From positions 1,240,001 to 1,304,000 of the forward strand of contig NZ_CP132381.1 of the NCBI RefSeq assembly GCF_030758615.1: a stretch of DNA of 64,000 bases, given 5' to 3'. Source of the DNA: Gilliamella apis. GTDB taxonomy: Bacteria; Pseudomonadota; Gammaproteobacteria; Enterobacterales; Orbaceae. Below are positions 1 through 13,019 of the stretch, in pieces; position 1 is the first letter of the stretch; each line of letters begins with the position of its first letter. The notes under the pieces were generated by a model. It ran no database searches. It saw nothing but the letters and a program-made list of their open reading frames with translations, and had not been told where the DNA came from. A program made the position numbers and the translations under genes.

Positions 1-2
1 AA

Positions 3-131
3 GCGCTTTCGATAAAAGATCGTTTAGTTTTTATTGATGTCATGACTGATGCGACAGAACATGTTTATCCAATGCAAATTCGCGGTGGTGCAATGAATGA
101 GATGTGGCTTAGTAAAACGGAGAGAACCTAA
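3..131 (+). CDS. ilvI: Acetolactate synthase large subunit, C-terminal fragment
   Basis: The reading frame is open from the window edge and ends in the sequence MWLSKTERT, which fits the C-terminus of the biosynthetic acetolactate synthase large subunit IlvI. That enzyme is ThDP- and FAD-dependent and joins two pyruvates, or pyruvate and 2-oxobutyrate, in branched-chain amino acid synthesis. Only the last 42 codons are inside the window. The stop TAA shares one base with the ATG of the next gene (TAATG), which implies translational coupling to ilvH. The identification rests mainly on that neighbour. Confidence 0.85.
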   Translation, partial: ALSIKDRLVFIDVMTDATEHVYPMQIRGGAMNEMWLSKTERT

Positions 132-625
132 TGCGTTATATATTATCAATTTTAACTGAAAACGAACCAGGTGCATTGTCACGAATTATTGGTTTATTTT
201 CACAGCGTGGGTTTAATATTGAATCCATTACTACAGCACAAACTGAAGATCCAACAATGAGTCGAATGACAATTCAAACATCTGGTGATGAACATGTGCT
301 CGAACAGATCCAAAAGCAACTACATAAATTAGTCAATGTTTATCGCGTTAATGACCTCACTGAAGGTCCACACGTTGAACGTGAAATCATGTTAGTTAAA
401 GTTGTAGCTAAAAGTTCTGATGCACGTGATGAAGTTAAACGTTGTGCTGATATCTTTAGAGGTTCGATTGTTGATGTGACAGCAACTCATTATATTGTCC
501 AATTATCAGGTACTAGTGAAAAATTAGAGTCATTCTTAGCTTCAATTCGTGAAACCTGCAATATAGTTGAAATTGTTCGTTCTGGGATCATCGGTTTATC
601 TCGCAGCGAAAAAACGGTTAAATAA
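131..625 (+). CDS. ilvH: Acetolactate synthase isozyme III small (regulatory) subunit
   Basis: This 164-residue protein has the length of E. coli IlvH (163). It carries an N-terminal ACT domain (residues about 1-75, with ENEPGALSRIIGLFSQRG, the valine-binding loop region) and a C-terminal domain starting near HVEREIMLVKV. It binds the large subunit, raises its activity and gives feedback inhibition by valine. The gene overlaps the end of ilvI by one base, so the two form one operon. A hairpin with a T-run follows the stop, so the operon probably ends here. No leader peptide can be judged because the operon start lies outside the window. Confidence 0.97.
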   Translation: MRYILSILTENEPGALSRIIGLFSQRGFNIESITTAQTEDPTMSRMTIQTSGDEHVLEQIQKQLHKLVNVYRVNDLTEGPHVEREIMLVKVVAKSSDARDEVKRCADIFRGSIVDVTATHYIVQLSGTSEKLESFLASIRETCNIVEIVRSGIIGLSRSEKTVK

Positions 626-647
626 ATGATCTTCTAAATAAAATAAA

Positions 648-671
648 AGGCGCATTAAGCGTCTTTTTTTT
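648..671 (+). terminator. Rho-independent terminator of ilvIH
   Basis: A six-pair stem (AGGCGC / GCGTCT, one G-T pair) with loop ATTAA is followed directly by a run of T. It lies 22 bases past the ilvH stop. Confidence 0.85.
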
Positions 672-779
672 AAATATATAATAATATTAAATCAATTTTG
701 AAAAAATATTGGATAAATATCAAACAAATGATATAGTTGTCGATTTTTTAACATTCGCGATATTATAGGGAAATAAAGA

Positions 780-2951
780 ATGTTGGATGCATTATTTTGG
801 ATCGTGATGATATTTAATATCTTCTCCGGTGTAATTGTGTTTGCATTTATACTCATTTTCATTTTTGGTTACTTTGCTGTAAGACGTGATCGCAAAAATC
901 TTAAAAAAAATAAGAAAAAAATAAAAGATTTTATTGCAAAACGTGAGTCATATAGAGATTTAACTAATGAAGAATTAAAACTATTAGAACCTTTTACAAG
1001 CCATAAAATATCTGTTCGACCTTATAAACTCCAACCGTTAATTGATTGCAAAGTATCGATAATAAAAGGTGCTTGTATTCGTAATATGGTAATCACCGAA
1101 GACAACAAAAATCGTTATTACTATGAAATTAATAATATCAATCTTTTCTTTCCGTATGATTTAGATATGTATCTTTCAAAATATAATGTTGTTGAAGTTG
1201 TTTTTACGAACACATATGCATATGTAGTTAATGTCAACAATTGTGGTATTCAGTTTGCTTTTGACAATTATGATCCTAATAGAATAAAAACGACTAATGT
1301 TCCAAAATCAGAGACAGCTCCTAAGAATGCTGATTTCGCTTTAGTAAATAATGACGTAAAAGTTGATTATAAAACTTTGTCTACACGTGAAGAAACACCA
1401 TTGGAATTAAAATCTCGCAATCTAAGCAACTATGGCATATTAACTTCATTTTGTTTATTATTTGCAACTATTCTTTTTATTCGTGAATGGTTAGCTGAAA
1501 ATGATCAAATATTATCTACTCTGATCAAAATTATAATATGTTTTGTTGTAGCTGTATTTTTTGCTTTGCATAAATCTAAGCTAAAATCAAAACCACAACA
1601 AGTGAAAACCATTAAGGTTAATACTTTCAATAAAAATTCTAAATCTCACACCTTAATTGTCGATCATAAAACGAATATAGGTTATCCAAAGTATTGGTCA
1701 CGTTTTCTACCTGAAGTATCAAAAACAACCACCGAAATGGACATCAGAGGTAATATTAATACATTACTGCGTTGTGGGAATATTTTATCAATTCATCGGG
1801 AAGTACAACAATTCGGACCACCAAAATTTGTTTTTCGCAATAACGCTTTATTTTTTCTAGGGTTAATATTGGCAATCGTCTTCTATATTTTTTCTAATCC
1901 AATTAACAATAGTTTTTTAGCTTATCGATATTACAGCCATCAATTACAAAATTGGCAAATCAATGATTTAACCAGCTTAAATAATAGTGATATTAAGCGA
2001 GGGGATCTTATTAACATCTCTATCAACGGTACTTCATGTGATATTAAAGAGAGAAATAAAAATATTGACACTAAATGTCATCACTTGGCTATCAAGGATA
2101 AGCCACTGGGAAATGAGGATAATCAATTTATGCTTTTGTTTAATACTATAAACAAAGTATTTGATGAAAAATTCATTGATGCAGTGATAAATCCAAATAC
2201 GCTCCGAATGCTAGTTTATAAAGGTGAATCTTATTTAAGTTTGAAAAATATGGGACAGATGGTTATTGATATTGATAAAATTTGTAACATCCTTGAAATT
2301 GAATGTGAATCGGTTAAATATAAATTAATTCAATTATATACTAATAAAGGAAATTATGATGAAACAGAATGGACTAAATTAGTTACTGAAGCTGAACTTG
2401 ATCCAAATTTTTCAAAATCAATAGAAATATCAAAAATTAAAGAATTTATCCCTTATATTGATAAGATTAAAAAAGATATTTTATATGAATTGAAAAATGT
2501 TGTTTATAATTATCAATTTAATGGCTTAGGAGTTGAAATTGTATTAATAGAAAATAGTTATATTCAAATAGCTCAATCAGATAGTATTGAAAATGCATCT
2601 TCTAAGGAAGATTTGAAATTATCATTAGATTATTACTATAAAATTTTAACTAATGAAGCTAATGCAAATGATGCAATTAATTTGATTGGACTAGTAGGCG
2701 ATATTAGCTATCGCGAAGATGGTAGCATTTCACAACTTAAGCTTAATGTTAAAGATTATTATAAGGTTGATTCAGAAAAACTATTTTCATTAACGTCGCC
2801 AGTTATTATTGATATTATTATGTTCATTATTATGGCAGCAGTAGCATTAATTAATGGGACCACACTACTTTATAAAATTATATTTAATCAACGTCGTATT
2901 AAACTAATCACCAAATATTATTCGGATAGAGTAGTACATTACTATGGCTAG
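780..2951 (+). CDS. igaA: IgaA-like membrane regulator of the Rcs relay, copy 1 of 3
   Basis: This 723-residue membrane protein has the architecture of IgaA (YrfF/UmoB/MucM), the inner-membrane brake on the Rcs phosphorelay; E. coli IgaA has 711 residues. Predicted segments are TM1 at 7-33, a cytoplasmic domain, TM2-TM3 at 219-235 and 248-263, a second cytoplasmic domain, TM4 at 355-371, a large periplasmic domain and TM5 at 674-699. Motifs shared with my recollection of E. coli IgaA include YPKYW, the LRCGNILSIHREV stretch just before TM4, and four periplasmic cysteines (C420, C433, C502, C509) placed for two disulfides. An AGGG ribosome site precedes the ATG. It is the first of three tandem paralogs and is most like copy 2. 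Family assignment is by recalled sequence pattern; the Rcs role is inferred from the family. Confidence 0.8.
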   Translation: MLDALFWIVMIFNIFSGVIVFAFILIFIFGYFAVRRDRKNLKKNKKKIKDFIAKRESYRDLTNEELKLLEPFTSHKISVRPYKLQPLIDCKVSIIKGACIRNMVITEDNKNRYYYEINNINLFFPYDLDMYLSKYNVVEVVFTNTYAYVVNVNNCGIQFAFDNYDPNRIKTTNVPKSETAPKNADFALVNNDVKVDYKTLSTREETPLELKSRNLSNYGILTSFCLLFATILFIREWLAENDQILSTLIKIIICFVVAVFFALHKSKLKSKPQQVKTIKVNTFNKNSKSHTLIVDHKTNIGYPKYWSRFLPEVSKTTTEMDIRGNINTLLRCGNILSIHREVQQFGPPKFVFRNNALFFLGLILAIVFYIFSNPINNSFLAYRYYSHQLQNWQINDLTSLNNSDIKRGDLINISINGTSCDIKERNKNIDTKCHHLAIKDKPLGNEDNQFMLLFNTINKVFDEKFIDAVINPNTLRMLVYKGESYLSLKNMGQMVIDIDKICNILEIECESVKYKLIQLYTNKGNYDETEWTKLVTEAELDPNFSKSIEISKIKEFIPYIDKIKKDILYELKNVVYNYQFNGLGVEIVLIENSYIQIAQSDSIENASSKEDLKLSLDYYYKILTNEANANDAINLIGLVGDISYREDGSISQLKLNVKDYYKVDSEKLFSLTSPVIIDIIMFIIMAAVALINGTTLLYKIIFNQRRIKLITKYYSDRVVHYYG

Positions 2952-3026
2952 ACATTAATAACGACAGGATTAAATTTTCATTTTTTGTTATAAAAATAAT
3001 CAATAATTTCAGCTTGTGGAATAACA

Positions 3027-5306
3027 ATGGATTTGTATTTAGTTTTTAAAATAGGTATCTTAATTTTTGGATTAATTAGTTGGTTTCTTTATAAAAGTGA
3101 TCGTAGTATCAATAAGAACGTTTTAAATGATCATATAAGACAACGTGAACGAATAAGAGATTTAACCGATGAAGAACTAGAACTGTTACAACCCTTTCTA
3201 ACTAGTAAATTAGCAGTTTATCCTTATAATTTTCAATCATCCTTGATTGATAACAAAGTATCGTATTTACTTGGTACTTGTACTCGTAAAAGTCTTTATA
3301 GCAACACAGAAGAAATCGCCTATTATTATGATGTCGATAATATTGAAATATTCTTTCCATATAATATGGATATGTATATTGATGGATCAAATATTTTTGA
3401 AGTTGTATTTACCAAACATTATGGGATCGTTATTAAAGTAAATGATTATGATATCAAAACAGCATTTGAAAATTATGATCCAAATGAGGAATATTTATTT
3501 AGAGATGTAAAGCAAACTAAATCTAAAGAAAAGATTTTTGACAATGAATTCTTTGAAGAACACAATACTACCCATCGTCAAGATGGTATTAATTCTTCTG
3601 ATGTTGAATCACTCAGCATTTATAATGATAGTAAAAATCTAGATAATAATCAGGCTTATTTAGAAGCATCAAAAAATTACTATAAACTCCTCTATCAACG
3701 AGAAGAAACTCAATTTGAAGCTGCTATACGTCGTAAACATAGCCTTGGTTGGTTGACATCGCTTTGCTTAATTTTAGCTACGGTTCTCTTGATACGCTCA
3801 TGGTTGGGAGAAAATGATCAGATATCTATTTTAATATTAATTTGTCTCGGCGCAGCTGCCTTTTTTGCTTGGTATAAACCTAAAGATTATTTAAACCCAC
3901 AGCAAGTATCCGTCGTTAAAGCAAAAATTTATGATAAAGATCCTAACACTTGTTCCATAGAGGTAGGAAATCTCATGGTTTTAGAATATCCCAAGTATTG
4001 GTTAAATTTTATTCCTGAGACTTCAGATCTCGCGACTGAAATGGTTATCAGTAATGATAATAAAAAATTACTTCGCTATGGTCAGACTTTATCCATTAAT
4101 AATGAAGTAGAGCAATTTGGACCACCAAAGCTAGTTTCAAGAAATAAGATTTTATTCGTGATTGGCGGAATTCTATCTGCTATTCTCTATTATTATACTG
4201 ATCCAGTTAATAATGGTTATTTTGCTTATCAATATTACAGTCAACAATCTGAAAATCTGCAAATTAAAGATTTCACCACTTTAAAAAATAGTGATATCAA
4301 GCCGGGTGACATGGTGAATATCACCATCAATAATACGTCATGTGATGTCAATGATTTAAACGAAGACTATCAATGTCATAACTTCTTTATCAATAATGAA
4401 CCAATGGCTTTGAAGGAAAATAATGTCATGGCCATCGAAGGTTCATTAAAACATATTTTTGATACAAAATTTGTTGATGACGTGGTCGATACGGAAATGT
4501 TGCGTTTTCAAAATGTACAAAGCCTATATGTTGATATGCTTAACCGCAGTTCAAATGATGGACGTTATGTTAAAAATTCATTTTCTAAAATAGAAAGTAT
4601 TGGTCAAATGGTAATTGATATTGATAAGGTTTGTAAGATTTTACCGGTTAAAGAATGTGACAATGTCAAATACAATCTGACTCATTTGTTTGATACCAGT
4701 AGGAGCAAGGCAAATATTACATGGGATGATTTATTGACTGAGTCTACAAAAAATCCTGATTTTAGTGAAATAGTCGAAACCCGCAGAATGCATAGCCTCA
4801 AACAGGCGCTTGAACCATTTAAATCAGAACTTCAAAGTGAATTGGTGAATGTCATTTCTAAATATCAATCTGACAACGGTGTAAAAATTACATTAACCAA
4901 TCAAAGCTATGTTGACATGGCTCCATTAGTAATGAGTAAATCGATGAGATTCGATGAAAATGGTTATATTAATTATTATTTTGCTATTTTAAACAATAAT
5001 ATCCCTGCGAATATTAATATCGTTGGTTCGGTAAGTGATATTCTTTATCACAAGGTTGAAAATTCTGATAGACATAATCTTGAAACACAGAGTATTTCTG
5101 GTCTGAAAGTGAACGCAAATCATCATTATAATTTGGACGAAAATCAACAGTTATCATCAAATTTATTGATTATTATTAATGTTATTATGTTTGTCATGAT
5201 GACTTTAATCGCTACGATTAATGCTGTAAAACTAGTTCAGAAAACGAGAATTAATCGAAATCGTTCTAAAGAAATTATTAAATATTATCAAGATAGGTTA
5301 ATTTAG
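3027..5306 (+). CDS. IgaA-like membrane regulator of the Rcs relay, copy 2 of 3
   Basis: This 759-residue paralog of the gene before it starts 75 bases after that stop, on the same strand. It has the same order of parts: N-terminal membrane helix, cytoplasmic domain, a helix pair near residues 238-280, a second cytoplasmic domain, a helix near 388-405, a periplasmic domain and a C-terminal helix. The four periplasmic cysteines are kept (TSCDV, YQCHN, KVCKIL, KECDNV). It is much closer to copy 1 than to copy 3; the RDLTDEELELLQPF region and the LTSLCLILATVLLIRSWLG helix are nearly shared. The linker before the helix pair (about 155-225) is longer and rich in charged and polar residues. It probably arose by tandem duplication of an igaA ancestor. 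Whether it still restrains Rcs signalling or has a new partner cannot be told. Confidence 0.75.
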   Translation: MDLYLVFKIGILIFGLISWFLYKSDRSINKNVLNDHIRQRERIRDLTDEELELLQPFLTSKLAVYPYNFQSSLIDNKVSYLLGTCTRKSLYSNTEEIAYYYDVDNIEIFFPYNMDMYIDGSNIFEVVFTKHYGIVIKVNDYDIKTAFENYDPNEEYLFRDVKQTKSKEKIFDNEFFEEHNTTHRQDGINSSDVESLSIYNDSKNLDNNQAYLEASKNYYKLLYQREETQFEAAIRRKHSLGWLTSLCLILATVLLIRSWLGENDQISILILICLGAAAFFAWYKPKDYLNPQQVSVVKAKIYDKDPNTCSIEVGNLMVLEYPKYWLNFIPETSDLATEMVISNDNKKLLRYGQTLSINNEVEQFGPPKLVSRNKILFVIGGILSAILYYYTDPVNNGYFAYQYYSQQSENLQIKDFTTLKNSDIKPGDMVNITINNTSCDVNDLNEDYQCHNFFINNEPMALKENNVMAIEGSLKHIFDTKFVDDVVDTEMLRFQNVQSLYVDMLNRSSNDGRYVKNSFSKIESIGQMVIDIDKVCKILPVKECDNVKYNLTHLFDTSRSKANITWDDLLTESTKNPDFSEIVETRRMHSLKQALEPFKSELQSELVNVISKYQSDNGVKITLTNQSYVDMAPLVMSKSMRFDENGYINYYFAILNNNIPANINIVGSVSDILYHKVENSDRHNLETQSISGLKVNANHHYNLDENQQLSSNLLIIINVIMFVMMTLIATINAVKLVQKTRINRNRSKEIIKYYQDRLI

Positions 5307-5353
5307 GTATTAATCTTTATTAAAAGGTCTTAAATTAAGAAGATATCAATAGT

Positions 5354-7633
5354 ATGTTAGCAAATATTATCTGTTTTATCGTTATTCCAGCTCTTGCTTT
5401 CTTGGTGCTACGCATAGGTATCTTGACTCAAAAAGAACTAGATAAACTTTCCCAAAAAAAGCAAGCCGAAATTGATCCTTTTATTCGTGAAAATGCTATT
5501 CGACAGTTAACTGAAGAAGAAATTCTTCTTCTTCAACCTTATCTTGATAATGAAGATCATATTCCTCCTCCTTATCAATGGCAAAGTTCATTAATCAATT
5601 ATGATGTCATGAGAATTAAAGCGTATATTGAAAAAGATTATCCAGATAAACAAAATAATAATTACTATTACAAGATGGGTTATATACGGTTATTCTTTCC
5701 TTACAATATGTCTTACCGTATTTTAGGTCTTCGTGATAGTTTTGATAGCGAACTACCTAAAAATAAGTCTGACTATATCAATACCGCTGAAGTTGTGTTT
5801 ACTAAAAGTTATGCCATTGTCGTTAAAATAAACACTTGTGAGTTATTGGAAGCAGGTCTAAATCTATCTGGTCGAAAAGAGGGGCAAATTGAAGATTATT
5901 GGCAGACCGGCAATTTGAAACCTATTGGTTTGAGTAGCGCTGAAAAGTCAAATGAAACCATTACCCAACTTCTAACAGAAGAATCAGAAAAGACACCGCC
6001 TTTTGAGATTGTTAACAAAAGAGAAAAAAATCAATTTGAAATTGCAATGGAAGACCAAAGTAACTCCGGAAAATTAATGATTTTTTTGTTTGTATTAGGT
6101 GTGATGGGGTTATTGGTTTTAGAGCATTTTCAATCGCTATTGTTGGCATTTTTCTCAATCATATGCTTTATATTAGCTATGATAGTATCGCATATAAAAC
6201 GAGAAATACCTACTGAATATGTCAACCATATCAAAGCGCAAAAATTGGGTATTGAATCATACTTTTATGTTAACACTCCCGAACACTGGAGAATGTTCAT
6301 ATCAAATAAAAGTGAAACTCCAATTGATATGGAGGTTGACATTAATTCTCGAAAATTACTCAGTTATGGCGGCTATTTATCAATAAGTGAAGAAGTGGAA
6401 AATTATGGTGCACCAAAATTTATCAAGCATAATGTTAAATTGGCTATTACAGGATTAATATTGGTTGTATTAATTTACTATTTTACCAATGCCGGTGAAA
6501 AATTTGATTTTAGCTATCAGCAATTAACCTCACAAGCCACTATTTGGAACATTGATGATAAAACTAACTTAAAGAAAATAGCCATTCAATTTATGGATCG
6601 GGTTAATCTCGATTTATCAAGTGTCTCGTGTGATATTCAAAATGAAAATGAAGATCATTCTCAATGTAATAAAATATTTGTTAATACCAATCCAATAGGC
6701 AGTACAAAACTTAATCTTTTTTCTTCATGGCCTCAATCAACACAAGCGATTTATGATAGCAATATTTTAAGAATGACAAAAGATTCAGAAGTTATTGTAA
6801 TGACTGCGTTAGCCAACAAATATTTAAATCAGCGTTTAGAGAATGACTCCAAATATAGGAATAATCCAAAATACAAACAATACACGAAAAACAAAAATAT
6901 AGTTGAATTGATAAAAATCTATAATATTGAGACAGCTATTCCAACCTTTGATGACAGTTGTAAACATCTAAACCTTGAACCTTGTGACCAAATTAAAAAC
7001 AGTCTAGCCAATTTACTGTCAGAGATAAGTGGTGTTGATTTAAACAATTGGTCTGACGTGGTGGCTTATGCGAAATCGCATTACAACATTCAAAAAATAG
7101 TAAATTTAAACTCGGCGCAAAATATTGTCCAACTAATTGCTCAATATCGAAAAAATATTCTTAAACATTTTATCTTTGATGCTAAAGAAAAAGTAGCAAT
7201 GCTGCAAAATGATGAAAATAACCTTAGTTTACAATTTACTAAATTGATCCCACTCTATGATAAAAATTATAATTACAAATATAATAATGAAATTTTCAAA
7301 GAACAACTTGATTATTATAATGGTATTTTAATGGGAAATAATGCTCACTTAAAAATTACAGGTGTAGTCACTAATGTGAGTTACCATAATGGAACAGTTT
7401 CAAAACTAACTATTTCAACAGATCCTATCTATAGTATTGATAAAAATCAGTTGTTTTCATTTTTATCACCGATTTTGATCAACAATTTTGTGTTTCTATT
7501 TGTTATCTTAATCACCTTAATTAATTGTACTTTGTTTATTTGGAAAAAAGCTGCCAATCAATTACGACTTGAAAAAATTATTTCTAATTATAGTGATAAA
7601 ATTTTAAAAAACCATTCAATGGTTGGGGATTAA
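5354..7633 (+). CDS. IgaA-like membrane regulator of the Rcs relay, copy 3 of 3 (most diverged)
   Basis: This third tandem paralog (759 residues) begins 47 bases after copy 2. It keeps the IgaA plan of five membrane segments and the paired periplasmic cysteines (VSCDI, SQCNK, DSCKHL, EPCDQI) and the SYGGYLSISEEVENYGAPK motif before the fourth helix. The second and third helices (LMIFLFVLGVMGLLVL region) and the periplasmic loop have diverged well away from copies 1 and 2, with an insertion near residues 120-135 and another in the periplasmic domain rich in N and K. The short spacers suggest all three genes can share one transcript. The protein is intact and the frame is clean, so it is probably functional, but its role is inferred only from family. 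Confidence 0.72.
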   Translation: MLANIICFIVIPALAFLVLRIGILTQKELDKLSQKKQAEIDPFIRENAIRQLTEEEILLLQPYLDNEDHIPPPYQWQSSLINYDVMRIKAYIEKDYPDKQNNNYYYKMGYIRLFFPYNMSYRILGLRDSFDSELPKNKSDYINTAEVVFTKSYAIVVKINTCELLEAGLNLSGRKEGQIEDYWQTGNLKPIGLSSAEKSNETITQLLTEESEKTPPFEIVNKREKNQFEIAMEDQSNSGKLMIFLFVLGVMGLLVLEHFQSLLLAFFSIICFILAMIVSHIKREIPTEYVNHIKAQKLGIESYFYVNTPEHWRMFISNKSETPIDMEVDINSRKLLSYGGYLSISEEVENYGAPKFIKHNVKLAITGLILVVLIYYFTNAGEKFDFSYQQLTSQATIWNIDDKTNLKKIAIQFMDRVNLDLSSVSCDIQNENEDHSQCNKIFVNTNPIGSTKLNLFSSWPQSTQAIYDSNILRMTKDSEVIVMTALANKYLNQRLENDSKYRNNPKYKQYTKNKNIVELIKIYNIETAIPTFDDSCKHLNLEPCDQIKNSLANLLSEISGVDLNNWSDVVAYAKSHYNIQKIVNLNSAQNIVQLIAQYRKNILKHFIFDAKEKVAMLQNDENNLSLQFTKLIPLYDKNYNYKYNNEIFKEQLDYYNGILMGNNAHLKITGVVTNVSYHNGTVSKLTISTDPIYSIDKNQLFSFLSPILINNFVFLFVILITLINCTLFIWKKAANQLRLEKIISNYSDKILKNHSMVGD

Positions 7634-7713
7634 TATTAGATAGGTTACTGAAATAATAGATACCAAATTAGTAGGCGAAGAGAGTAACTTATCGATTAAA
7701 CATAATTATTCAA

Positions 7714-7742
7714 TTGTGAGCTAAGCCATATTCTGTTATACT
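7714..7742 (+). promoter_or_regulatory. Candidate sigma-70 promoter for pyrG
   Basis: TTGTGA and TATACT are separated by exactly 17 bases, about 95 bases upstream of the pyrG ATG. It is the best match in the 202-base spacer. Confidence 0.5.
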
Positions 7743-7814
7743 ATTTTCCCGTCTGATTCATCATATATTGCATTAGTTTTTATGGTTTAAACTTATGTTA
7801 TATTGTTCAACTAA

Positions 7815-9473
<1,659 letters not shown>

Positions 9474-9491
9474 TTTATATTTACATTATAG

Positions 9492-10823
<1,332 letters not shown>

Positions 10824-10851
10824 TTCGTTTTTATAAACGATGTTATTTAAT

Positions 10852-10880
10852 AAAACGGTGACTTAGTTCACCGTTTTTTA
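10852..10880 (+). terminator. Rho-independent terminator of eno
   Basis: A nine-pair perfect stem AAACGGTGA / TCACCGTTT is followed by a T-run, about 30 bases past the eno stop. Confidence 0.92.
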
Positions 10881-11065
10881 TTGCTTAAGCGATGACATAA
10901 CACCATAAGGGTTGCGTTGCTTTGGGTTGTGTTGTACTCTTAGGCACTTACGTTGAAATGGTGCCTTAAATTTGAAAATAATCATAAATATCTAATTGAT
11001 AATTTATAATTTAACCACATATAACTCTTTTATATATTAACCAATACGAATACTTTTTTCTGCTT

Positions 11066-12010
11066 ATGAATAATATTACGAATATGTCCCAGCCTAAAAG
11101 TAAATGGCAACTTTTTAACTGGCTTTGTTCAGGTAAATTACCACTTAACGAATTATGGCTTAAACCGACTTATCGTTATAAATTTTTTTTTCGAACTCTA
11201 TTTTTAAGTCCTATTACGCTTAAACTATTAGACAAATTAAGACAATACAAGTTACTTGGTTACTATTTATCATGCCAAACTAATTTACCTTGTAAACTAC
11301 AACGACCTTATTTAGCTTCATGTTTGAGCCAACAAGAACGGTACGAGGCATTAGCTTATCATTATGATTTTTTAGCTAATCGTCCTGATAGCATGACAAA
11401 AGCCTTCTATAACTTAGATATTCCCTTTGAATTAGCCAGTATTAGGGCAAAAAATGACGCCAATATAAAAATTGCGATTCAAGCACGTAATAAATATGCT
11501 CGGGAAGGGGAACTCAGCCTCTATTTTTATGACAATGATGGCATTGACTTAGCGACGTTAACTTTTACTATCGCGCAATATCAACAAAAGTCGACACTTT
11601 TTATTTCCGGCTTACAAGGAACAGGGCATCATGAAGCTCGAACCCGAGTACAACAGGCAACAAAACAGTGCTATGGGCTTTTTCCTAAACGTATTGCAGT
11701 TGAGGCTGCGTTAATTATTGCTGGTTATTTTCAACTTGAACAAATTATTGCGGTGGGCAATAAAACTCATGTCTACAACAACTGGCGTTATAATAGCCGA
11801 CAAGAAAGAATCTTATCTGATTATGATGATTTTTGGTTAACTATTGATGGTAAGCAAGATTCAAGATCGTTATTTATATTGCCAAACCAGATTAACCGCA
11901 AATCACTGGAAGAAGTTGCCAGTAAAAAGCGTTCTGAGTATCGCAATCGTTATGCATTATTAGATGAGCTCAAGAACAATATTGAAACACAATTAGCATC
12001 ATTAAAATAA
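11066..12010 (+). CDS. VirK/YbjX (DUF535) family protein
   Basis: The 314-residue protein fits the DUF535 family, which includes E. coli YbjX and Shigella/Salmonella VirK. Family-like stretches include the central FYNLDIPFELASIRAKNDAN region, LSLYFYDNDGIDLATLTFTI and the region LFISGLQGTGHHEARTRV. There is no signal peptide or clear membrane helix. Family members have been linked to resistance to antimicrobial peptides and to virulence, but the biochemical activity is not known. lysO follows 100 bases downstream; ybjX and lysO (ybjE) are also near each other in E. coli, which supports the call. The start is the first ATG after an AT-rich spacer; the inner methionine at residue 7 is an alternative. 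Confidence 0.85.
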   Translation: MNNITNMSQPKSKWQLFNWLCSGKLPLNELWLKPTYRYKFFFRTLFLSPITLKLLDKLRQYKLLGYYLSCQTNLPCKLQRPYLASCLSQQERYEALAYHYDFLANRPDSMTKAFYNLDIPFELASIRAKNDANIKIAIQARNKYAREGELSLYFYDNDGIDLATLTFTIAQYQQKSTLFISGLQGTGHHEARTRVQQATKQCYGLFPKRIAVEAALIIAGYFQLEQIIAVGNKTHVYNNWRYNSRQERILSDYDDFWLTIDGKQDSRSLFILPNQINRKSLEEVASKKRSEYRNRYALLDELKNNIETQLASLK

Positions 12011-12110
12011 TCTTTTAATCTATCGCTTGCATTATATTGCAAGCGATCTTAAACAAGACCCAAATCTATCTGATACTTTTAATATAAAAATGATAATTAA
12101 GGAATGAAAT

Positions 12111-13019
12111 ATGTATTTTGGTATTCTTATTGCTTTAGTACCGTTATGTTTAGGTTATTTGATTAAATTCAAAGAGCAAAAGTGGATAACCAAGATTAAT
12201 CAGATCTTAAGTTGGATGGTCTATTTTATATTATTTATAATGGGAACCGAACTAGCTCATTTAGATAATCTCGCTGCTAATTTAAAAATTATCTTATTTT
12301 ATACTGGTATTATTTTTATCTGTACTTTTGGCGGTAATTTTATTTTTTTAGCTATTGTTGATCTTTTTTTACCATGGCGTACTTCACATAGTAATGCAAC
12401 TTATCAATCACGATTTAAAATGATCTTGGAATCTTTGCGGGTCTGTATTGCATTGATAGCAGGATTTGTTGCAGGACTTTTTCCTCTGTTTATTTGGCAA
12501 TATAGTGAAGATATTACCAAAGTGGTTTTAGTATTTTTACTATTACTTATTGGTATTCAGTTGCGTAGTAATAATATTTCGTTAAAACAGATTTTATTGA
12601 ATAAAGTGGGTATTGCTACTACCATTATTGTCATTCTAAGTACCTTTTTAGGTGGTATTATTGCCGCCTTCATATTGGCACAACCAGTGCGAGTAGGGTT
12701 GGCAATGTCATCAGGATTTGGTTGGTATTCGTTATCGGGAATATTAATGACCGAAGCTCATGGTCCAATCATTGGTAGTGCTACTTTCTTAAATGACATT
12801 CTACGAGAATTATGTGCCATTATCTTAATTCCTACCTTAATCAAACGATATAAACTTACAGCACTAGGTTTATGTGGTGCAACCTCAATGGATTTTACCT
12901 TACCTATGCTACAAAAAGGAGCAGGGGTTAGTATTGTACCACCAGCAATCGTTCAAGGTTTTTTATTAACGTTAATAATGCCAATATTTATGACTCTATT
13001 TAATTCTGGCTTATTTTAA
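12111..13019 (+). CDS. lysO: LysO-family lysine exporter
   Basis: This 302-residue membrane protein matches LysO (YbjE, 299 residues in E. coli), an inner-membrane exporter of L-lysine and its toxic analogue thialysine. Conserved stretches are INQILSWMVYFILFIMGTEL, LLLLIGIQLRSNNISLKQI, GFGWYSLSGILMTEAHGP and LGLCGATSMDFTLPMLQ. About eight hydrophobic segments span the length. A ribosome site (AAGGAA) lies 8 bases before the ATG. It is the last core gene before the secreted-protein cluster. In E. coli lysO is regulated by ArgP and a lysine leader; no such leader is evident in the 100 bases upstream. Confidence 0.93.
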   Translation: MYFGILIALVPLCLGYLIKFKEQKWITKINQILSWMVYFILFIMGTELAHLDNLAANLKIILFYTGIIFICTFGGNFIFLAIVDLFLPWRTSHSNATYQSRFKMILESLRVCIALIAGFVAGLFPLFIWQYSEDITKVVLVFLLLLIGIQLRSNNISLKQILLNKVGIATTIIVILSTFLGGIIAAFILAQPVRVGLAMSSGFGWYSLSGILMTEAHGPIIGSATFLNDILRELCAIILIPTLIKRYKLTALGLCGATSMDFTLPMLQKGAGVSIVPPAIVQGFLLTLIMPIFMTLFNSGLF

